From contig JAJZCS010000140.1 in the NCBI GenBank assembly GCA_021829055.1, forward strand, positions 1-5,957: a stretch of 5,957 nt of DNA. Direction: 5' to 3'. Positions 1-5,494 of this stretch are shown in pieces. The stretch is from Pseudomonadota bacterium (lineage in GTDB: Bacteria; Pseudomonadota; Alphaproteobacteria; Acetobacterales; Acetobacteraceae). The translations under genes and the position numbers were made by a program. Within the stretch, counting starts at the first letter, position 1; every line of letters begins with the position of its first letter. The notes under the pieces were generated by a model. The model searched no databases. It was not told the origin of the DNA and saw only the letters and a program-made list of their open reading frames with translations.

Positions 1-25
1 CAACAGGCTCCGCCCGCAATGGCAC
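1..25 (+). repeat. 25-bp direct repeat, copy 1 (inside the rhodanese gene, at window edge)
   Basis: The first 25 bases of the window are identical to 808-832. The match ends at base 26 (c here, a at 833). Because it begins at base 1 the repeat could extend further left. On the minus strand it encodes the last residues seen of the rhodanese (Ala-Ile-Ala-Gly-Gly-Ala-Cys). Confidence 0.9.
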
Positions 26-734
26 CGGGAATGGTACCTGCTTTCAATACAACCGGCGATTTCACTTTTCCCTCGAACTGTGCTGGTGGTCGAGCGTCAA
101 CAAGAATAGGGGTGCCATCTTTCAGCGCGCCTTCAACGGTAGCCGCTGTGGCCATGTACCCTGGCTGCAATTTCCCCCTGAACATAACGGCGTGTGGAGT
201 TACAGCGCCAGTTTCTATCGGGTCAGTGGAGTCAGATCTCCATGCTTCGTTACCTCCATTCAGAATCGAAACATAATGTTGTCCTTCTGCGTTTAATGCC
301 CAATAAATCCAGGTTGCTGCACTGAACACGTCAACTCCAGTTGGACCACTGCCTGCAGGTACAAGAATCACTCGGGTACCCGGAGCAATTCCAAATCGAC
401 CAATGAGCGCGTCAATATTTTTCTGTGGTGGTAGCAAGCCAGGTACACCATTAACTGAAACTCGCCATCCATCAGTCACAAAGCCCGTGAATACTGCTCC
501 CGGAATATGTCCCTTCTCGTATGCGCTTTGGTCACCAGCTACGGGATAGATATCCAGGATCACCATGTTGGAATCATGCAGATGGGCCTTCAGCCAAGCC
601 GTATCCACTAGTGGCGGAACACTTGATTGTGGCGTCGCATTCGCAACAGGAAAGACCGATAGATAAATTGACGCGACCGCAACGGCGATTGTCGATAATG
701 CACCTTGGCTGGAAACCGCTTTTGTTATGATCAT
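1..734 (-). CDS. Periplasmic two-domain thiosulfate sulfurtransferase (rhodanese), C-terminus cut by window edge
   Basis: The minus strand is open from an ATG at 734 to the left edge, giving 244 residues plus two bases. Residues 1-33 look like a Sec signal peptide (hydrophobic core about 12-30, cleavage after Ala-Asn-Ala at 31-33). Rhodanese domain 1 runs from about 42 to 170: VILDIYP at 58-64, GHIPGA at 75-80, and a loop VPAGSG at 125-130 that has no cysteine, as expected for the non-catalytic first domain of SseA/TST-type enzymes. Domain 2 begins about 195 with ILVDARPPAQF (210-220) and GTIPGAI (233-239); its catalytic Cys loop would lie beyond the edge, so activity cannot be judged. Family enzymes move sulfane sulfur from thiosulfate or polysulfide to thiol acceptors. 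A GGGAG ribosome site (739-743, complement) lies 4 bases before this ATG; an upstream ATG at 771 is in another frame. The gene diverges from the molybdoenzyme operon and may share its control region. Confidence 0.9.
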   Translation of the reverse strand, partial: MIITKAVSSQGALSTIAVAVASIYLSVFPVANATPQSSVPPLVDTAWLKAHLHDSNMVILDIYPVAGDQSAYEKGHIPGAVFTGFVTDGWRVSVNGVPGLLPPQKNIDALIGRFGIAPGTRVILVPAGSGPTGVDVFSAATWIYWALNAEGQHYVSILNGGNEAWRSDSTDPIETGAVTPHAVMFRGKLQPGYMATAATVEGALKDGTPILVDARPPAQFEGKVKSPVVLKAGTIPGAIAGGAC

Positions 735-737
735 AAA

Positions 738-745
738 GCTCCCTT
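738..745 (-). promoter_or_regulatory. Ribosome binding site fixing the start of the rhodanese gene
   Basis: On the minus strand this reads AAGGGAGC, with GGGAG ending 4 bases before the ATG at 734. It supports that ATG over the upstream out-of-frame ATG at 771. Confidence 0.7.
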
Positions 746-807
746 TCCATCTCTTTCGTATAGGCGTGCATCCTAATTTGACGCCGTAACGCACCAGGAC
801 AGCGTCA

Positions 808-832
808 CAACAGGCTCCGCCCGCAATGGCAC
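808..832 (+). repeat. 25-bp direct repeat, copy 2 (intergenic, upstream of the rhodanese gene)
   Basis: This is an exact copy of bases 1-25, in the same orientation, lying in non-coding DNA about 75 bases upstream of the rhodanese start. The surrounding bases show no further similarity to the rhodanese gene, so this is not an obvious gene-end duplication. If the divergent promoter proposed for the minus strand is real, this copy lies at the start of the rhodanese 5' leader. Confidence 0.9.
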
Positions 833-860
833 AGTGACTATGCCCAATGGCTGCAAGCGT

Positions 861-878
861 CATTGATGTAGATCAATG
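861..878. promoter_or_regulatory. FNR/ANR-type operator (perfect palindrome)
   Basis: The sequence CATTGATGTAGATCAATG contains the FNR consensus TTGAT-N4-ATCAA with no mismatch (863-876), extended to a 7-bp perfect inverted repeat around a GTAG spacer. Its centre (869.5) lies 41.5 bases before a predicted start at about 911, the geometry of class II FNR activation. FNR-family regulators are oxygen-sensing [4Fe-4S] activators; the related CRP site has a different half-site (TGTGA). It lies between two divergent genes and could serve both. The site is seen directly; the identity of the regulator is inferred. Confidence 0.8.
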
Positions 879-898
879 ACCGATTAAGCCCACCTGAC

Positions 899-911
899 GC
901 TAATAACGCCC
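899..911 (+). promoter_or_regulatory. Predicted -10 element and transcription start of the molybdoenzyme operon
   Basis: GCTAAT at 899-904 matches TATAAT at 4 of 6 positions and sits exactly where a -10 hexamer is expected if the FNR-like palindrome is centred at -41.5 (start near 911). TAATAA at 901-906 is an alternative register. No good -35 hexamer is seen, as is usual for promoters where the activator overlaps that position. The predicted leader is about 93 bases long. Confidence 0.5.
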
Positions 912-935
912 GGGGATGTGAGTCATGGACTCGGG
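909..935 (+). other. Small inverted repeat / hairpin in the operon leader
   Basis: GAGTC (920-924) and GACTC (928-932) form a 5-bp inverted repeat around ATG; alternatively CCCG (909-912) can pair with CGGG (932-935) outside AGTC/GACT, giving a bulged stem. It begins at the predicted transcript 5' end. There is no following U-run, so it does not look like a terminator. It could be a 5'-stabilising hairpin or a second protein-binding site, and chance is not excluded. Confidence 0.35.
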
Positions 936-1003
936 AAACAATTAAACTTCATTACACTTCCGGATTAGCACGGGCCGCGAATATTTGCAGATCGGATGTC
1001 AGG

Positions 1004-3202
1004 ATGCAAAGGCGTGAGTTTTTAAAGCTAAGTTCAGCTGTCGCGTCGACCGCGTTGTTGGGTGGCGGCCTTACCGCATGTAGCGAACCGGCTGAATGGC
1101 AAAAGATGATGACTGAAGCACCAGCAAAAATAACACCTACCGTTTGCAACATCTGCTTCTGGTCTTGTGCGGCTCAAGTGCACACCCGTGGCAGCCGGCT
1201 CTGGAAGATCACAGGAAACCCCACAGACTCACATTCTGAGGGGCGGCTATGCACACGGGGAACCGGAGGTGTCGGCGCATATGCCGATCCTAATCGTCTC
1301 CTCAAGCCGCTGTTACGCGTTTCGAAAGGAGGATCTCAAAGTCTGGAGCCCGTGAGCTGGGACGACGCGCTTGATTTCATCGGCCAGCGAATGACAAAGA
1401 TTGCGACAGAATATGGGCCTGAGCACTTTGCGGCGATGGTACATGGAGCAGGTGCGCAGCATTTTCTTCATCTTGCGCGTGCTTACGGTACAGACAGCGT
1501 CGCGGAGCCGGCTTTTGCGCAATGTCGAGGCGCGCGGGACACGGGATATTTCCTCACTTTTGGCCAAGGGCTTGCGTCGCCTGAACAAACGGATATGGAA
1601 AACGCGCGCTGCGTGGTTCTGATTGGGACCCATATCGGCGAGAATTTACACAATAGCCAGGTCCGGACGTTTACCGATGCAGTTCGAAACGATGCCCATA
1701 TAATTGTTGTAGATCCCCGTTTTTCGGTGGCTGCGAGCAAGGCGCACCACTGGCTACCCATCCGTCCTGGCACCGACATTGCATTGATGCTGGCATGGAT
1801 GAACGTGATTCTGGCTGAACGGCGTTTTGATGCGGCTTATATTTCCACCAACACAGTAGGTTTCGATGAGTTAGCCGCCCATGTGGCCCCTTTCACTCCT
1901 GAATGGGCTTACGGAGAGACGGGGATCACACCTGTTCAGATTCGTGAAACTGCGCGCTTGATGGCTATGGCTGCACCGGCCTGCGTATTTCACCCGGGCC
2001 GACATGCGGCATGGTGGGGTGATGATACGCAACGCGCACGGGCGATGGCAATTCTTTCTGGTCTGCTGGGCATCTGGGGCCAAAAAGGCGGGTATTATCT
2101 TCCAGAAAAGGTTGATGTCCCATCTTATCCAGCTCCCCCCTACCCGACGCCCAGAACAAGCTGGCGTGACTTAACGCTTAAGCAGTTTCCGTTAGCCGGT
2201 GCTCCTGTTACTAACGTCGTTCTTGAGCACTCTATCGGCAAGGATGCCTTCTACAAAGGCCTGTTAGTCTATGAGACTAATTTGCCGATGACAATACCAA
2301 ACGGTGCACAGCAACTCGCTCAAGCTGCTCAAGCTCTCGATCTAATTGTCGCGATTGACGTACAGCCGTCTGAAATAACAGGCTTTGCTGATGTTGTACT
2401 TCCGGAATGTTCCTACCTAGAACGGTATGACGGCCTGCGTAACGACGCAGAACGTGAACCTTCAGTAGCTGTTCGCACGCCCGCGCTACGGCCGTTAGGA
2501 GATTCGAAACCAGGTTGGTGGATTGCAAAGCAGATTGGTACGCGGTTGAACCTCGACGCATTCTTTCCATGGAATGACTATAAAGAGGTGATTGACTGGC
2601 AATTGAATCAGCTTGGATTGTCGCTTCTCGAGCTAGAGAAAACAGGTGTACACTATTTCCCGCGCAAAACTCCCGTCTATTGTGACCCTGGAACGATTCC
2701 ACGACTCGCGACACCGAGTGGGAAGATCGAACTTTTTTCGGCCACATTGCAGGAAACAGGGTTCGATCCGCTACCGCGTTACACACCACCAAAGACGCCA
2801 CCCAGCGGCTACTACCATCTTAATTATGGGCGTGCGCCACAACACAGTTTCAGCCGTACGCAGAACAATCCTGTGTTGTACCAGTTGATGCCGGAAAATG
2901 TTGTGTGGATACACCCACTCGTAGCTGCGCAGTTTGAAATTAGTAATGGGAGTTATGTACGTCTCTTGAATCAGGATGGAATTGTGAGCAATAAGGTACG
3001 CGTACGCGTAACAGAGCGCACGCGCCCAGATTCGGTTTGGCTGGCACACGGGTTCGGACATGAGGCGCGTGGCCTTGTCCTTGCCTACGGTCGCGGAGCA
3101 AATGATGCCGCCTTGATGACGCGTATTCTATACGATCCGATAATGGGAAGCACGGGCATGCGCGGAAACTTTGTTACGTTCCGCAAGGAGCTTGCCGTAT
3201 GA
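1004..3202 (+). CDS. Tat-exported molybdopterin oxidoreductase catalytic subunit, polysulfide/thiosulfate reductase type (PsrA/PhsA-like)
   Basis: The 732-residue product has the size of PsrA/PhsA and belongs to the DMSO-reductase superfamily (Mo-bis(MGD)). Residues 3-8 are RREFLK, a twin-arginine export motif directly after the start Met, which fixes this start despite a weak ribosome site. Leu-Thr-Ala-Cys at 23-26 resembles a lipobox. A [4Fe-4S] motif follows: Cys48, 51, 55 and 83 (CxxCx3Cx27C), then Thr-Arg-Gly. Cys174 in AQCRGARDTG (172-180) sits where the Mo-ligating cysteine of this family is expected. Later family blocks are VVVDPR, a PGRH-x4-GDDTQRARA stretch, LLGIWGQKGG, TPSGKIELFS and a C-terminal DPIMGSTGMRGN (molydopterin-dinucleotide-binding domain). 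It should reduce polysulfide, thiosulfate or a similar sulfur compound in the periplasm using electrons from the next two gene products; substrate and direction are not readable from sequence. TtrA-type subunits are much larger, and SoeA-type sulfite dehydrogenases lack a Tat signal. It overlaps the next gene by 4 bases. Confidence 0.9.
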   Translation: MQRREFLKLSSAVASTALLGGGLTACSEPAEWQKMMTEAPAKITPTVCNICFWSCAAQVHTRGSRLWKITGNPTDSHSEGRLCTRGTGGVGAYADPNRLLKPLLRVSKGGSQSLEPVSWDDALDFIGQRMTKIATEYGPEHFAAMVHGAGAQHFLHLARAYGTDSVAEPAFAQCRGARDTGYFLTFGQGLASPEQTDMENARCVVLIGTHIGENLHNSQVRTFTDAVRNDAHIIVVDPRFSVAASKAHHWLPIRPGTDIALMLAWMNVILAERRFDAAYISTNTVGFDELAAHVAPFTPEWAYGETGITPVQIRETARLMAMAAPACVFHPGRHAAWWGDDTQRARAMAILSGLLGIWGQKGGYYLPEKVDVPSYPAPPYPTPRTSWRDLTLKQFPLAGAPVTNVVLEHSIGKDAFYKGLLVYETNLPMTIPNGAQQLAQAAQALDLIVAIDVQPSEITGFADVVLPECSYLERYDGLRNDAEREPSVAVRTPALRPLGDSKPGWWIAKQIGTRLNLDAFFPWNDYKEVIDWQLNQLGLSLLELEKTGVHYFPRKTPVYCDPGTIPRLATPSGKIELFSATLQETGFDPLPRYTPPKTPPSGYYHLNYGRAPQHSFSRTQNNPVLYQLMPENVVWIHPLVAAQFEISNGSYVRLLNQDGIVSNKVRVRVTERTRPDSVWLAHGFGHEARGLVLAYGRGANDAALMTRILYDPIMGSTGMRGNFVTFRKELAV
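3185..3190 (+). promoter_or_regulatory. Ribosome binding site of the iron-sulfur subunit, inside the catalytic-subunit gene
   Basis: AAGGAG lies 8 bases before the ATG at 3199, within the last codons of the preceding gene. Together with the ATGA stop/start overlap it indicates translational coupling of the two subunits. Confidence 0.75.
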
Positions 3203-3741
3203 CCCACTATGCGATGGTCATAGACACCAGGACTTGCATTGGTTGCACGGATTGCGTTGATGCATGTCGAATGGAAAACAATGTTCCGGAGGGGCTCTGT
3301 TACGATTGGGTCGTTGAGGTTACGACCGGGCGGTATCCTGATCTCAAAACAGAATTCCGTTCGGAACGCTGCAATCATTGCTCACACGCAACGTGCGTTG
3401 AAGCATGCCCCACCGGAGCAAGCCAATATTGGAACGGCAGCAATATCGTCGTTGTTGACGCCACGAAATGCACTGGCTGTAAAGCGTGCATTGCCGCTTG
3501 CCCTTATGACGCGCGACTGATCATGCAGCCACAAGGGTACATCGGCAAGTGCACGTTCTGTGTTCAGCGCGTACAATATGGCATGGATCCTGCCTGTGTT
3601 GCAGTTTGCCCGGCACATGCCATGCATTTTGGTCTTCTTGATGATCCGACAAGCAATGTCAGCATGTTGTTAGCCGAGCGCAAAAATTATACGTTACACC
3701 CGGAAACAGGTAATCAGCCTAACGTGTTCTATCTCCGTTAA
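3199..3741 (+). CDS. Four-cluster [4Fe-4S] electron-transfer subunit (PsrB/PhsB-like)
   Basis: The product is 180 residues, close to typical PsrB/PhsB/DmsB subunits. It has sixteen cysteines in four ferredoxin-type groups: 13/16/19/23 (CIGCTDCVDAC), 58/61/66/70 (CNHCSHATCVEACP), 91/94/97/101 (CTGCKACIAACP) and 118/121/133/137 (CTFC...CVAVCP). One further cysteine (34) is outside these groups. All four groups are complete, so four cubane clusters are expected, forming a wire from the membrane anchor to the catalytic subunit. There is no signal peptide, as expected for a subunit carried across the membrane by the Tat signal of its folded partner. The ATGA overlap with the catalytic subunit implies equimolar production. 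Substrate specificity cannot be read from this subunit. Confidence 0.93.
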   Translation: MTHYAMVIDTRTCIGCTDCVDACRMENNVPEGLCYDWVVEVTTGRYPDLKTEFRSERCNHCSHATCVEACPTGASQYWNGSNIVVVDATKCTGCKACIAACPYDARLIMQPQGYIGKCTFCVQRVQYGMDPACVAVCPAHAMHFGLLDDPTSNVSMLLAERKNYTLHPETGNQPNVFYLR

Positions 3742-3754
3742 GGTAAAAGCAGCC

Positions 3755-3759
3755 AGGAG
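3755..3759 (+). promoter_or_regulatory. Ribosome binding site deciding the start of the NrfD-type anchor
   Basis: AGGAG ends 8 bases before the ATG at 3768. An out-of-frame ATG at 3763 is only 3 bases from this site and gives a short unrelated frame, so 3768 is chosen. Confidence 0.7.
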
Positions 3760-3767
3760 AATATGAG

Positions 3768-4808
3768 ATGCGCGAAGAAGTGTTGGCGAGCGTACTGGCA
3801 AACCCGAGGGTGGAGCCACATCTCGCAATATGGGGTTGGCAGATTGCGACGTACCTTTTTCTCGGAGGCCTCGCTGCTGGGTTGCTCGTCTTTTCTGGCT
3901 GGGCGGTGGCAACCCGACGCGTTGGACGTGCACCGTTCGCGGCTAACCGGGCTCCATTGATCGGCCTGGTTGTTCTGGCAATCGGAATGGGTACGCTGTT
4001 CCTAGACCTTGAGCGCAAGATTAACGTGTGGCGTTTCTATACCCATCTAAATCCTACATCGCCGATGTCGTGGGGTGCGTGGATACTAATTGTGGTGTTT
4101 CCGGTTTTCGCATTACTGGCACTGGCTGGGTTGCCGGATGGTTTTCCTCGGCTTGCCAGCAAGCTGCGAGAACTTCCTGTTATCGGTAAGTCGTTGGTGG
4201 CTCCTTTGATCGGCATGTCTGGCGTTATTCGCGGTCCACTCGCAATTGTCGGGATCGGCCTCGGCGTGGCGCTCGGCATTTACACGGGCGTTCTGCTCTC
4301 GGGATTCAACGCTCGACCTTTCTGGCACTCGGCGCTGCTTGGACCGCTTTTTCTTGTATCGGGACTTTCCACCGGAGCAGCGCTTCTGATTCTCGGGGCT
4401 GCAACCGCGGAGGAGCGTCATCTTTTCAGCCGTATCGATCTCGGCCTTATTATAGTCGAGATGGCGCTCGTTTTTCTTTTTCTGATTGATATGCTGAACG
4501 GTGATGCACTTCAACAGCATTCCGTATTTCTTGTTCTTGGTGGTGACGCAACCGAGTTGTTTTGGATCGGTTTCATTGGTTTGGGCCTCGCAGTTCCGCT
4601 GACTCTGGAGACGGCGATGTGGCAGCGTTCGACAGCTTTGATTGCCGGTGTTGCCTCAGTGCTAGTTCTGGTTGGTGGTTTTCTACTTCGCGACGTCATG
4701 GTAACGACAGGACAGCAAACGAGTTGGACTAGTTTCCATAATCAGTTTAATGCCTCGTTGCTCGCCAAGCTACGGACGGATGGTGAAAACCCAAATGGAC
4801 GTTTCTAG
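3768..4808 (+). CDS. NrfD/PsrC-family integral membrane quinol-reactive anchor subunit
   Basis: The product has 346 residues and about eight hydrophobic segments (roughly 21-48, 62-80, 102-121, 155-178, 186-210, 225-243, 262-283, 288-307), which fits the eight-helix PsrC fold. Family signatures seen are WGWQIATYLFLGGLAAG (22-38), the DLERKINVWRFYTHLNPTSP loop (80-99), which matches the DLERP...NP.SPMS signature, YTGVLLS (172-178) and FLVSGLSTGAA (195-205). In this family the subunit has no heme; it binds menaquinol or ubiquinol near the periplasmic face and passes electrons to the iron-sulfur subunit. It is therefore distinct from the cytochrome b-type PhsC of Salmonella. It lies 26 bases after the iron-sulfur gene, and its TAG stop overlaps the ribosome site of the next gene. 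The charged C-terminal tail (about 310-346) is longer than needed for the last helix. Confidence 0.92.
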   Translation: MREEVLASVLANPRVEPHLAIWGWQIATYLFLGGLAAGLLVFSGWAVATRRVGRAPFAANRAPLIGLVVLAIGMGTLFLDLERKINVWRFYTHLNPTSPMSWGAWILIVVFPVFALLALAGLPDGFPRLASKLRELPVIGKSLVAPLIGMSGVIRGPLAIVGIGLGVALGIYTGVLLSGFNARPFWHSALLGPLFLVSGLSTGAALLILGAATAEERHLFSRIDLGLIIVEMALVFLFLIDMLNGDALQQHSVFLVLGGDATELFWIGFIGLGLAVPLTLETAMWQRSTALIAGVASVLVLVGGFLLRDVMVTTGQQTSWTSFHNQFNASLLAKLRTDGENPNGRF

Positions 4809-4811
4809 GAG
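4807..4811 (+). promoter_or_regulatory. Ribosome binding site deciding the start of the secreted rhodanese-like gene
   Basis: AGGAG overlaps the TAG stop of the anchor gene and ends 7 bases before the ATG at 4819. The frame is open upstream to an ATG at 4750, but that start lies inside the anchor gene, lacks this site and would put 23 residues before a normal signal peptide. Confidence 0.75.
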
Positions 4812-4818
4812 CCCTGCC

Positions 4819-5481
4819 ATGACCAAGTCTAAACCACGCCCGACCAACCGCCTGTCTCTTCTTGCAATAGTTGCTGCTGTCCCCGCGTTACCAGCCGCTG
4901 TCCCCGCTCTTTCGCCACTCTGTGTGGCATGGGCCAATGCGTCCAAATCAACATCATTGCAGAGTCTTGCTCAGGTAGTGGCGCGCGGTGAAGACATGAT
5001 CACGCCGGAGCATCTAAGATTCCTGATTCTGTCAAATCGACGTGATTTTAGTTTAATTGACGTCCGGACTCAGCAAGAGTTTGTAAGTGGCCATATTCAA
5101 GGGGCAATGAATATTTCCATCCCGAAGCTACTTGAACCAGCTGAAGTTGTCCGGTTGCGCCGGATGCCCCGCGTGATTCTGTATGCCGATAACACGGCGC
5201 GCGCGGCAGAAGCCGCGACCTTGTTGCGCGTTGCTGGTGTACCAGCGCTGACGCTTGAGGGAGGACTCGTCGGATGGGCACAGCATCTGAGGTCAGGTGC
5301 CAAAAAACCAGAAACCGCTGCAATCGTAAGGGCACTAAACCTGTGCCCGGAAATCACTCCGGCAAGCATTGCGCCGCTCGCTCCGAACCCCACAATGGCA
5401 CCGACGACAGCCGCTCCTTCGACGCTTCCCGCCAAACCAAAGAGCAAGGCTCCGGTGAATCTCAACGGCATGTGCGGGTGA
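4819..5481 (+). CDS. Secreted rhodanese-like protein with catalytic Cys replaced by Ala and a C-terminal Met-Cys-Gly tail
   Basis: From the ATG at 4819 the product has 220 residues. Residues 1-41 form a Sec signal peptide (Lys/Arg-rich start, hydrophobic core 12-37, Ala-Asn-Ala cleavage at 39-41). A single rhodanese domain spans about 60-160: ITPEHL (61-66), FSLIDVRTQQEFVSGHIQGAMNI (77-99, the typical start), the loop LYADNTARAAEAA (121-133) and the closing LEGGLVGWAQ (146-155). The loop normally reads YCxxGxR; here it is YADNTAR, so the sulfur-carrying Cys is Ala123. Residues from about 180 to 216 are a Pro/Ala/Lys-rich, probably disordered tail ending NLNGMCG. The mature protein has only Cys176 and Cys219. 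It could bind or carry sulfur through the tail thiol, or be a structural partner of the reductase; classical sulfurtransferase activity through the loop is not expected. It is translationally close-coupled to the Psr-like genes. Confidence 0.87.
   Translation: MTKSKPRPTNRLSLLAIVAAVPALPAAVPALSPLCVAWANASKSTSLQSLAQVVARGEDMITPEHLRFLILSNRRDFSLIDVRTQQEFVSGHIQGAMNISIPKLLEPAEVVRLRRMPRVILYADNTARAAEAATLLRVAGVPALTLEGGLVGWAQHLRSGAKKPETAAIVRALNLCPEITPASIAPLAPNPTMAPTTAAPSTLPAKPKSKAPVNLNGMCG
4876..4916 (+). repeat. Tandem 21-bp duplication inside the signal-peptide coding region
   Basis: GCTGTCCCCGC occurs at 4876-4886 and again at 4897-4907, exactly seven codons apart, encoding the consecutive heptapeptides AVPALPA and AVPALSP. 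The second unit has diverged towards its end. It lengthens the hydrophobic core of the signal peptide with proline-bearing residues. Confidence 0.7.
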
Positions 5482-5494
5482 TGAGATCAGCACA

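Noticed and set aside
19..276. 85-codon plus-strand open frame at the left end
   Set aside because: It is antisense to the long minus-strand rhodanese frame, which has a signal peptide, domain motifs and a ribosome site; this frame shows none.
574..771. Minus-strand open frame starting at 771
   Set aside because: It overlaps the rhodanese gene in another frame, is Cys-rich without a recognisable motif, and the ribosome site suits the ATG at 734 instead.
804..838. GTCAC...GTGAC inverted repeat flanking the intergenic 25-bp repeat copy
   Set aside because: The arms are only 5 bp with no extension in either direction and no target-site duplication; compatible with chance, so no mobile-element call.
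2277..2801. 174-codon minus-strand open frame inside the catalytic-subunit gene
   Set aside because: It lies entirely antisense to a strongly supported family protein and has no recognisable domain; read as a shadow of coding bias.
1004..3202. Assignment as tetrathionate reductase (TtrA), arsenate reductase (ArrA) or sulfite dehydrogenase (SoeA)
   Set aside because: The 732-residue length and motif blocks fit PsrA/PhsA better. TtrA is much larger and SoeA lacks a Tat signal. ArrA is not strictly excluded, but the sulfurtransferase neighbours favour a sulfur substrate.
4750..4818. Longer N-terminus for the rhodanese-like protein from ATG 4750
   Set aside because: It would overlap the anchor gene by 59 bases, lacks a ribosome site and would bury the signal peptide behind 23 residues; ATG 4819 has AGGAG at good spacing.
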